Source of the DNA: an uncultured archaeon
GTDB lineage: Archaea; Nanobdellota; Nanobdellia; Pacearchaeales; GW2011-AR1
NCBI GenBank assembly: GCA_903873955.1
Contig: CAIQQL010000131.1
Coordinates: 1-42,038, forward strand
Reading direction: 5' to 3'
DNA: 42,038 bases
Numbering within the stretch: position 1 is the stretch's first letter; each line of letters opens with the position of its first letter. This document shows positions 8,178-15,411 of this stretch, piece by piece. The notes beneath the pieces are model-generated. The model ran no database searches, was not told where the DNA came from, and was given only the letters and a program-made list of their open reading frames with translations. A program made the translations under genes and the position numbers.

Positions 8178-8657
8178 ATGGCGGATGTGTACACGACAAT
8201 TTTTTCAAGCGCAATATCCCAAACAGTATTGGTCTTTCTTTTGGTTTTTGCCCTTGTCTTCGCGGTTCTCCAGAAGTCAAAAATCCTCGGGGATAACAAA
8301 CGACAGATTGATTCCATTGTCGCCTTGGTCATTGCTCTGCTTACCACTTCGGTAGGCTATGCGCTCCATCTTATCGCCGGTCTTGCACCTTTTCTGGCAG
8401 TAAGCCTGGTCATCGTTCTGGTATTTCTTCTCCTAGTCGGCGTGTTTGCAAAGGGTGCCTTTGAAATGCCTGAAAGCCTACGTATCACCTTTGGAGTTGT
8501 AGCCTTCCTTGCGGTCGTTGCTGCAGTACTCTATCTTCTAGGAGTATTTGACAACTTTGACTCCCTGATGACCAACTATTCCTCGATTATCGGTAACGCC
8601 GTCTTGATCGGCGCAATTGTCGTTGTTATCGTCATCGCCTGGCGTAAAGAGAGTTAG
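8178..8657 (+). CDS. small multi-pass membrane protein, LVFALVF-x-LQK family, paralogue 1
   Basis: 159 residues with about four membrane helices and hardly any soluble part. The first helix ends in the motif VFALVFAVLQKSKILGDNK (about residues 22-40), which recurs in the proteins at 10701 and 11206. The motif puts a charged Q-K-S-K turn at the end of helix 1. No enzymatic motif is present. The function is not recognised. The repeated occurrence beside a filament assembly locus makes an accessory membrane role possible (inference). Confidence 0.8.
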   Translation: MADVYTTIFSSAISQTVLVFLLVFALVFAVLQKSKILGDNKRQIDSIVALVIALLTTSVGYALHLIAGLAPFLAVSLVIVLVFLLLVGVFAKGAFEMPESLRITFGVVAFLAVVAAVLYLLGVFDNFDSLMTNYSSIIGNAVLIGAIVVVIVIAWRKES

Positions 8658-8682
8658 TAACCTTTTTTAAGAGGCTTTCTTC

Positions 8683-9795
8683 ATGTTCTTTATGTACGAT
8701 AGATTAATCTCATTGCACTTCAGGTTCAGTCGTTTTGTCTATACGCATCTGGTCAAGAAGTTCTTTTTTTTATTTGATGCCGAGGCCATGCACCACTTCT
8801 TCATCAATGTCGGTAAAATACTAGGCAAGTTCTGGCTTACTCGAAGGGCCACCTCCCTTTTCTTCTCTTATCAGGACCCTGTCCTTGAACAAGACCTGCT
8901 TGGGATTCATTTTCGCAATCCTTTAGGGCTTGCCGCTGGCTTTGATAAAGACGCAGAAATCGTGCCTATCATCGATTCTGTCGGATTTGGTTTTTCCGAG
9001 GTAGGCAGCATCAGCGCCTCTCCTTGTCTCGGGAACAGCGGTGTACGCATCAAACGTATGAAAAAGGAGAACAGTCTCTGGATTAATCTCGGACTTAACA
9101 ATCTTGGAGCTAAAACCATCTCTGACAACCTGCGCAAGCAAACAATCTCCCTTCCCTTTGGCATCAATGTCGCACGTACCAACTGCAAGGCTACCGCAGA
9201 TGAGGATCTTGCTGTGCAGGATTATTGTGAGAGCCTAAAGCTCTGCAAAGATCTTGGAAAATATTATGTGCTCAACATCAGCTGCCCAAACGCATTCGGA
9301 GGGCAGCCTTTTTCTGAAAAAGGCAGGCTTGAAAAACTATTAAAAGCGGTCGCAAAGCTTAAGCTTTCCAAGCCAATTTTCATTAAACTTTCCCCTGACC
9401 TTTCTTCTGGAGAGCTTGACGCAATCATCGCACTGGCTGGAAAGTATCATATCTCGGGCTTCATCTGTTCCAATCTCACTAAAGACAAGCGTTTCTCCAG
9501 TGGGGGTATCTCTGGAAAAGTGCTAGAACCCAAGGCGGACAAAGTTCTGTCTTATGTCTATCAGAAGACCAAAGGGAAGTTCTTGCTTATCGGTCTTGGT
9601 GGAGTCTTTTCTGCAGAGGATGCCTATCGAAAAATCCGTTCAGGAGCAAATCTTGTGCAGCTAGTCACTGGCATGATCTTTGAAGGTCCAGAAGTCATCG
9701 GGGAGATCAATCTTGGACTGAAGCAACTGCTGCTTCGTGATGGATACAAAACTGTCGGTGAAGCGGTTGGAACCGGCGTAACCTTGTCGGAATAA
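8683..9795 (+). CDS. pyrD: dihydroorotate dehydrogenase, class-2-like, with Cys at the catalytic base position
   Basis: 370 residues. It oxidises dihydroorotate to orotate in pyrimidine synthesis using FMN. An amphipathic N-terminal extension (residues 1-60, Phe-rich), then NPLGLAAGFDKDAEIV, GFGFSEVGSIS, and the substrate-binding N-L-G-L-N-N are class 2 (quinone-linked) traits. FMN-site segments IKLSPDLSSGELDAI, SNLT and LIGLGGV are present. The catalytic-base motif reads NISCPN (Cys201), where class 2 enzymes normally have Ser and class 1 enzymes Cys. No other pyrimidine gene lies nearby. It starts 26 nt after the previous gene, with a T/A-rich stretch that could be a promoter. An ATG three codons later (8692) is also possible. 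Confidence 0.93.
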   Translation: MFFMYDRLISLHFRFSRFVYTHLVKKFFFLFDAEAMHHFFINVGKILGKFWLTRRATSLFFSYQDPVLEQDLLGIHFRNPLGLAAGFDKDAEIVPIIDSVGFGFSEVGSISASPCLGNSGVRIKRMKKENSLWINLGLNNLGAKTISDNLRKQTISLPFGINVARTNCKATADEDLAVQDYCESLKLCKDLGKYYVLNISCPNAFGGQPFSEKGRLEKLLKAVAKLKLSKPIFIKLSPDLSSGELDAIIALAGKYHISGFICSNLTKDKRFSSGGISGKVLEPKADKVLSYVYQKTKGKFLLIGLGGVFSAEDAYRKIRSGANLVQLVTGMIFEGPEVIGEINLGLKQLLLRDGYKTVGEAVGTGVTLSE

Positions 9796-9823
9796 TTATA
9801 TAGTTCTTTTTCATTCTGTTTTT

Positions 9824-10651
9824 ATGAAGATTCGGGGTGATGAAATATTCTTTCAAAGAGGTTTAGCAAAGCATCTTTATCTTTATTTTTTCATTTTCCT
9901 ATTTGCCATCCTTCTGGTCCTTTCCCTTTGGTACTTTTTCCCCTATTTCTCTTTCACGGGGCATTCTGTCCTCAGTTCGCATTTTCGTTGTGTCGACAGC
10001 AACCGCGGTCTCCTGAGCCTCTCCAAAAACACCTCTTTGTATTCAGCAGAATTTCCCGAAAGCCCTTCCCAGGTTTATTTTGACCGATGCAGCTCGGATG
10101 GTCGTTATCTCTACTCCTATCAATGTGCTGCTGATGCCCCTGAAGGGTATCGCACCACAAAAACATTCTGCTCCTTTGGCTGCGCGGACCTTGCCTGTCT
10201 GTCTGGAAATTCGCTCGAAGGATGCTTTGTTTCCCTGGATCATCTCCAGGCTCTTGCTAGTACCTACTCTTTCAATCTCTCTTCTTTTTATGGCCTAAAA
10301 CCCGTCTTGCAAGGTGAACGGGCCCAAGAATCCCTTCTTTTGTTTGATACTTCAGGTAATCTTATCTCCACTATCCCTCTTTATCTTTCTTCTGGCTCGC
10401 TGTCTACTACGTTCTCTTTCGATTCCCGTATAACCTCCTTGGCCTTAAACCTGACTACAAGAATAGTCCCCTTAGCGTTTTCAGCAGCCGCTCTTGGTTG
10501 CAAGAAGTCCTGTGCAGGCCTGGGCTCATCCTTCACTGCATTTGAAGGAAAGGTCTGCTGTACCGGACTAACTCCCATCAAGCACGTGAACGCGCCCCAA
10601 ATCTCGGGTGCTGTTGGAATCACTACTACAAACATCACCTGCAGCCTTTAA
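9824..10651 (+). CDS. Cys-rich protein with N-terminal membrane anchor
   Basis: 275 residues. A short cytoplasmic basic segment is followed by one strong membrane helix (about 18-40, YFFIFLFAILLVLSLWYFF), then an extracellular domain with about 13 Cys, including CSFGCADLAC and CCTG near the end. The Cys count suggests disulphide cross-linking outside the cell. No enzymatic motif is seen, and I do not recognise the family. It sits between pyrD and two of the LVFALVF-type membrane genes. An AT-rich ATTATATAG lies about 27 nt before the ATG. Confidence 0.75.
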   Translation: MKIRGDEIFFQRGLAKHLYLYFFIFLFAILLVLSLWYFFPYFSFTGHSVLSSHFRCVDSNRGLLSLSKNTSLYSAEFPESPSQVYFDRCSSDGRYLYSYQCAADAPEGYRTTKTFCSFGCADLACLSGNSLEGCFVSLDHLQALASTYSFNLSSFYGLKPVLQGERAQESLLLFDTSGNLISTIPLYLSSGSLSTTFSFDSRITSLALNLTTRIVPLAFSAAALGCKKSCAGLGSSFTAFEGKVCCTGLTPIKHVNAPQISGAVGITTTNITCSL

Positions 10652-10670
10652 CGAAAAATTTCTGCGAAAC

Positions 10671-10680
10671 ATATTTAAAG
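10671..10680 (+). promoter_or_regulatory. TATA box for the 10701 membrane protein gene
   Basis: ATATTTAAAG 21-30 nt before the ATG at 10701. It sets the start at MPFSIG rather than at upstream TTG codons. Confidence 0.65.
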
Positions 10681-10700
10681 AGCATTTGGAATATACGGAT

Positions 10701-11183
10701 ATGCCATTTAGTATTGGTGATGTATTGAATAGTTGGCAACAAGGAGGCGTATTTGATTATCTTCTACCCTTTCTTCTTATCTTTGCTTTAGTCTTTGGTA
10801 TCCTCCAGAAATCTAAAATTCTTGGGGAAAACAAGGGCATCCATATCATTATCTCCATTGTCCTAGGCTTGATGGCCTTGCAGGGAGGGATTGTCCAGCG
10901 CTTTTTCCAGCCTCTTTTCCCTCGTCTTGCCATGGGGCTTGGCGTCATCTTAACTGTTATTATCCTCGTGGGTCTTTTTATCAATGACACCGACAAGAAG
11001 TATTGGTTCTGGGGTCTTGGTGCGTTAGGCGCGGTAGTTGCAATTATCGTTATCAGCAATGCTTTCACTGAGTATGGCTGGTATTCTTCCGCTAGCTATT
11101 ATTCTGATAATGCGGGATGGATTATTGGGGGAGTTCTTCTAATCGGCGTCATCATCGCTGTTGCTGCGAGTAGCAACAAATAA
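10701..11183 (+). CDS. small multi-pass membrane protein, LVFALVF-x-LQK family, paralogue 2
   Basis: 160 residues with about four to five membrane helices. It carries LLIFALVFGILQKSKILGEN (about residues 25-44), nearly the same as paralogue 1 (8178). The last helix ends in Ser/Asn/Lys. It is followed 22 nt later by paralogue 3, so the two may be co-transcribed, although paralogue 3 also has a TATA-like element. No catalytic motif is visible; function unknown. Confidence 0.8.
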   Translation: MPFSIGDVLNSWQQGGVFDYLLPFLLIFALVFGILQKSKILGENKGIHIIISIVLGLMALQGGIVQRFFQPLFPRLAMGLGVILTVIILVGLFINDTDKKYWFWGLGALGAVVAIIVISNAFTEYGWYSSASYYSDNAGWIIGGVLLIGVIIAVAASSNK

Positions 11184-11205
11184 CGCTTTTTAATAGAACA
11201 CTAAA

Positions 11206-11727
11206 ATGGTAGCTGAACAAATCGATCTTGGTTCTTTGAGTTATTTCATTCCCCTCATCAGTTTTCTCGTCGTATTCATCATCGTCTTTGCAGTATTGCA
11301 GAAGACCAAAGTCCTTGAGAATAAATGGGTCCAACTGTTCGTCTCTTTCCTCTTTGCAACAGTCTTTGTTACTTCAGTTGGTGCGCGGGGCTTTGTCTCT
11401 AGCATCATCCCCTGGTTTGCAATATTGATGGTCTGCTTATTTCTCATCTTCATTGTCTTGGCCTTTGTCGGGAAAGACCTGGACTCCATGAAAAAAGGGA
11501 TAGGCATCACTTTTGTCGTGCTTTTGATCGTCGTCTTTTTGGTAGCCGCCATCTTCTTCTTTTCTTCGGTCGTCAGCCCTTATCTTCCTGGTGGTGCGAC
11601 CTCTCCTGATGCCAATCCTGATCTTATGCGATTAAGTGAGTGGATAACTTCCTCACGTATTGGTGGAGGCATCATTCTAATCATCGTTAGCGCTGTCGTC
11701 TCTTGGGTCCTTGTCAGGGCTAAATAA
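11206..11727 (+). CDS. small multi-pass membrane protein, LVFALVF-x-LQK family, paralogue 3
   Basis: 173 residues with about four membrane helices. It carries FLVVFIIVFAVLQKTKVLENK, a more divergent version of the shared motif. An extracytoplasmic loop near residues 123-150 (Pro/Gly/Asp-rich) is longer than in the other two. A TTTTTAATAG element lies about 20 nt before the ATG. It converges with the coiled-coil gene on the other strand. Function unknown. Confidence 0.8.
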   Translation: MVAEQIDLGSLSYFIPLISFLVVFIIVFAVLQKTKVLENKWVQLFVSFLFATVFVTSVGARGFVSSIIPWFAILMVCLFLIFIVLAFVGKDLDSMKKGIGITFVVLLIVVFLVAAIFFFSSVVSPYLPGGATSPDANPDLMRLSEWITSSRIGGGIILIIVSAVVSWVLVRAK

Positions 11728-11750
11728 TCCTCGAATCTTGTTCTAGAATT

Positions 11751-12617
11751 CTACTTCTTCTGTGCCACTGGAGGCAAACGATTTGTATTTATGGTCTGAG
11801 GGGGGGATTGCGGATGTGGCATCGGTTGCTGATTGAATACTCCGGCTTTTACAGCCATTGCCTTGAAAGTCTGCTGTGTTTCTGCAAGCTCGTGTTTTAT
11901 ATCTTCGATATTGGTGATATAATCTCCCACTTTTTGGAGCACTGAGAGTTGCAACCTATCAATGGTCTTCTCGATTCTTTTGATACGCTCATCCATGAAA
12001 TCAACCCGTGATTCCATCATATTCTTGAAGCTCAGTGCCTCTTCAATCTTCTTTTGCAGAGGCCCTAGTTTTTCAGCCATGATCTGATCGGAGATTTCAT
12101 TCAAAGTGTCCGTACTCACTCCGCCTGCTCCGTATGACCCTGAGTTGTATCCTCCTGAACTTTCAGCTTGATAACTCTGCTCAGGATAGGTACTTGGTTG
12201 CGGAGGCGCATATTCTCCCTGCATCTGGTTATATCCTGCATTAGCAAGGTAATCTGGTTGCGGAGGGTAGGCTTGCTGGTCCAGGGCAGGATAAGGCTGT
12301 TGAGGGGGTTGCTGGTAGTTCTCTTCTGGAGAAGGTATCGGTGCCTGTAGGGGTGTCTGTGGAGCAGGAGGGGCCTGGGTTGCAGGGTTTCGGTTTGGTA
12401 CGTCTAACATTGAAGGTTGCATAGACTCTGTCGCAGGTGTTGCTTGCACGTCTGATGGATCCTGTTGAGGGCTGTTCACAGCCTGTTTTATTTTTGCCTG
12501 TGCCAGTGCATCTCGGATTTCTCCAACAGGCGTTCCCTGCGTTTGCAGAGAGAAGATAATCTCCTGATCTGTCCTTCCCTCTTGTTGCATCCTCTTGATT
12601 GTTTCAATTGTCCCCAT
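11751..12617 (-). CDS. Pro/Gln-rich protein with N-terminal helical domain and C-terminal coiled coil
   Basis: 288 residues. Residues 1-45 (MGTIETIKRMQQEGRTDQEI and following) form a small charged helical, UBA/HTH-like domain. Residues 50-160 are low complexity (Pro, Gln, Tyr, Ala). Residues 170-255 are a predicted coiled coil (ALSFKNMMESRVDFMDERIK). No signal peptide or membrane helix is seen, so it is probably cytoplasmic. It lies upstream of and divergent from the secretion ATPase, next to a second coiled-coil gene in the same direction. By position it may resemble the ArlC/D/E accessory proteins of archaella, but no sequence motif proves this. Confidence 0.7.
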   Translation of the reverse strand: MGTIETIKRMQQEGRTDQEIIFSLQTQGTPVGEIRDALAQAKIKQAVNSPQQDPSDVQATPATESMQPSMLDVPNRNPATQAPPAPQTPLQAPIPSPEENYQQPPQQPYPALDQQAYPPQPDYLANAGYNQMQGEYAPPQPSTYPEQSYQAESSGGYNSGSYGAGGVSTDTLNEISDQIMAEKLGPLQKKIEEALSFKNMMESRVDFMDERIKRIEKTIDRLQLSVLQKVGDYITNIEDIKHELAETQQTFKAMAVKAGVFNQQPMPHPQSPPQTINTNRLPPVAQKK

Positions 12618-12656
12618 CTTTTTTATGTTGTTTTAAGCGTTGTTTGGTTTAAATCT

Positions 12657-12962
12657 TTATTCTTTTCTAAGCAAATCTATCTGCCTTTGGATTATCATCA
12701 GCTCTTCTTTTCTCGCCACTCCTGAGAGCTGTTCGGTAACCCTCTGTATGAACTCCTTCATACGTCTCATCTCTTCTTTGAGCAGCGTTACTTCTTTTTG
12801 CAGTGTCTGTTTCTCTTTGAAATTGCTTTCACGCTCTTCAATTAATGTTTGCCCTAATAACAGGACCCGATCCTTGAGCAGCCTTTGTTTTTCCTCCAAG
12901 TCTCGAATTTGTGTGGCAAGATCAACATTTACTTGCGAAACTTCCGGATAGTCTTCAGCCAT
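12657..12962 (-). CDS. short coiled-coil protein
   Basis: 101 residues, almost entirely one alpha-helical coiled coil (heptads of Leu/Val with Glu/Lys/Arg) from about residue 10 to 100. A Shine-Dalgarno-like GAGGAGG lies about 13 nt before the ATG, with TTTTAAAC upstream of it. The stop codon is 39 nt before the next minus-strand gene (12617), so co-transcription is likely. Cytoplasmic, function unknown; a scaffold role near the filament ATPase is a guess from position. Confidence 0.7.
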   Translation of the reverse strand: MAEDYPEVSQVNVDLATQIRDLEEKQRLLKDRVLLLGQTLIEERESNFKEKQTLQKEVTLLKEEMRRMKEFIQRVTEQLSGVARKEELMIIQRQIDLLRKE

Positions 12963-13131
12963 TTCTATTAATAACCTCCTCGAGTTTAAAATAGTTTGGT
13001 TATGGTTTTTTACGGGCCGGTTTCTTTCTTGCGTGCCTGTTTTCTTAGGGTATCTGCTCTCCTTTTTGCCGATTATCTACGAAATCTATTTAATCCTCTC
13101 TTGGTTCTTCGCCTGAGGGAGAGATGAGCTT

Positions 13132-15402
13132 ATGATGTTTAAACCGGATGCACCACTTTATGCTACAGAAGTCGAGCGTAAGCAAGGTGAAGACACTCTC
13201 TATATCAATTTCCTCTCAGCTCCCTTCGTCCCGAGTCTTGCAGAGAATGCAATGGTCATGGAACGTGTCCTTGATTTGATGCTTGAACATCCCCAGGTGT
13301 CCCATCTCGTCTTTGTCCAGCAGCGTAATTATCATTATCCCTCTGAGCAAGTCCTTCTTTTGAGTGAGATTGCAAATATCTACAATTACATCACCAAACA
13401 AGAAAATCTGCTCTCCCTTGCCAAACTCAACTTTTTTGGAGATATCCAGCAAGCATACACTGAAGTGAGTGCGCTCACTCTTTTTTTGAGGGAGGACCCT
13501 CTAGGATGTTATACCCATCTTAAAAAGAGAATCCTCACCATCCGTAATGAACTTTCCTACCCCGGTTCTGACAACGAGGGAAGAAGAAACCTTGTGCTAT
13601 TTCTAGAGCGCCTTCTTACCATGCTTGAACAAACTACCTTAATCCGTAAATTTGCCCCCCGTCTCTCGGATTTTCCTTCTGGCAGCCGTGAAATCTATGG
13701 CCTGATCTTTCGTCCTGACATCCTTCCTAACTTCACCTTTACGCGTCTCGTCTCCCAACTCCCTCTCAATGCCGAACTTATCGACCAGTATATGCTAACC
13801 TCTGAGGGTGACGACATCACCGTCACCATCCTCCGAAGACGTGGAGATGTCAAGCATTTCTATCATATCATGCCTCCCGAATATTCCCTTTCTGAAGAGC
13901 AGCACATGCTTCTTACCCTTGCAAGAAATGTCATCATCGAACATCGTCCTAAAGCGGAAGAATTTACTGACCCTGAAAAGACCCGTCAAGTCTTTTTCAA
14001 CGTGGCAAGGGACCTCATCTCAGAACTTGCCGTATCCAAGAATATCATGATCAGTCATCGTGACCTTGCGAAACTTGCCCGTATCCTTGTCCGTTATACC
14101 ATCGGTTTTGGCCTTCTTGAAATCCTGCTCATGGATACGCATCTTCAGGATATTTCTGTTAACGCCCCTATCGCCCTCAATCCAGTCTTTGTCAGGCATG
14201 AAAAATATGACGAATGCGTAACGAACATCATCCCCAGTTTTGAAGATGCAGACTCCTGGGCAGCCAAGTTGCGTCTGCAATCCGGCAGACCTCTTGATGA
14301 AGCGAATCCCGTCCTTGATACCGATCTTGTCTTTTCCCATGCGCGGGCCAGGGTCGCTGCAGTAAAGGAGCCCTTATCACCTTCAGGGCTCGCCTATTCC
14401 TTGCGTAGGCACAGGGACAATCCTTGGACGCTGCCTCTTTTCATCAAGTTAAAAACAATCAATTCTTTCGGTGCAGGGCTCCTGAGTTTCATCATTGACG
14501 GGAATCGTACGCTTCTTGTCGCCGGGACAAGAAGCTCAGGAAAGACTTCTCTTTTGGGAAGTCTGATGCTGGAGATTATGCCGAAAGTCAGGACGATCGT
14601 CATTGAAGACACACTTGAACTTCCTGTCGATGCCTTGCGCAAAGTCGGTTACGATATCCTCCGTATGAAAGTGAGGAGCGCTTTAGTCACCGGAACGACT
14701 GAAGTTGAAGCTTCAGAAGGTATCCGTACAAGCTTGCGTCTTGGTGATTCTGCGCTTATTGTTGGTGAAGTGAGAAGTTCCGAAGCCAGGGCTTTATATG
14801 AGGCCATGCGTGTCGGCGCTCTTGCCAACGTTGTCGCAGGAACCATCCATGGTGACTCCCCCTATGGTGTGTTTGACAGAGTCGTGAATGATCTTAATGT
14901 CCCTGCAACCAGCTTTAAAGCAACCGACATCATCGTGATCACCAATCCAGTAAAGACACCGGACGGGATCCATTCTTTACGACGTGTCATGAGCATCACT
15001 GAAGTCCGTAAACACTGGGATAAAGACCCTTTACAGGAAGGAGGGTTTGTCGATCTCATGCGTTACAATGTCGAGACTGATATCCTTGAGCCAACTCCCG
15101 AGCTTATCAACGGCGAGTCTGAGGTCCTGAAAAGCATTGCGGGAAGTGTGCGAGGATGGGCAGGGAACTGGAATGCCATCTATGACAATATCATACTGCG
15201 CGGGAGAATAAAACAAGAAATCGTCGATGCAGCTCTTCGCTTCAATAAACCTGACATCCTTGAAGCCGAGTTCTGTACTGCATCTAATAACATGTTCCAT
15301 ATCCTGAGCGAAAAGTTCAAGGATGAAAAGGGTGTCCCTTTGAGTGAACAAATCTTTGCAGAATGGAAAAACTGGTTATACAGTTCGGTTGAAGATTACT
15401 GA
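13132..15402 (+). CDS. type II/IV secretion system ATPase (GspE/TadA/ArlI superfamily)
   Basis: 756 residues. This is the cytoplasmic ATPase that powers filament assembly or secretion. Residues 1-250 are a variable N-terminal domain. The motor follows: Walker A GTRSSGKTS (about 465-473), Asp box IEDTLELP (about 491), Walker B LIVGEVRS (about 542-549) and His box AGTIHGDS (about 570-576). A further 120-residue C-terminal domain is longer than in ArlI. GAGGGAGAG lies 8 nt before the ATG, with a TATA-like TATTTAAT at about 13087-13094, so this transcript has a short leader. It converges with the membrane platform gene (gap 9 nt). Together they form the core of the filament locus. Confidence 0.93.
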   Translation: MMFKPDAPLYATEVERKQGEDTLYINFLSAPFVPSLAENAMVMERVLDLMLEHPQVSHLVFVQQRNYHYPSEQVLLLSEIANIYNYITKQENLLSLAKLNFFGDIQQAYTEVSALTLFLREDPLGCYTHLKKRILTIRNELSYPGSDNEGRRNLVLFLERLLTMLEQTTLIRKFAPRLSDFPSGSREIYGLIFRPDILPNFTFTRLVSQLPLNAELIDQYMLTSEGDDITVTILRRRGDVKHFYHIMPPEYSLSEEQHMLLTLARNVIIEHRPKAEEFTDPEKTRQVFFNVARDLISELAVSKNIMISHRDLAKLARILVRYTIGFGLLEILLMDTHLQDISVNAPIALNPVFVRHEKYDECVTNIIPSFEDADSWAAKLRLQSGRPLDEANPVLDTDLVFSHARARVAAVKEPLSPSGLAYSLRRHRDNPWTLPLFIKLKTINSFGAGLLSFIIDGNRTLLVAGTRSSGKTSLLGSLMLEIMPKVRTIVIEDTLELPVDALRKVGYDILRMKVRSALVTGTTEVEASEGIRTSLRLGDSALIVGEVRSSEARALYEAMRVGALANVVAGTIHGDSPYGVFDRVVNDLNVPATSFKATDIIVITNPVKTPDGIHSLRRVMSITEVRKHWDKDPLQEGGFVDLMRYNVETDILEPTPELINGESEVLKSIAGSVRGWAGNWNAIYDNIILRGRIKQEIVDAALRFNKPDILEAEFCTASNNMFHILSEKFKDEKGVPLSEQIFAEWKNWLYSSVEDY

Positions 15403-15411
15403 ATCTTTTTC

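Noticed and set aside
10608..10700. N-terminal extension of the second LVFALVF-type membrane protein
   Set aside because: It starts from TTG within the upstream gene; a TATA box (10671-10680) fits the ATG at 10701.
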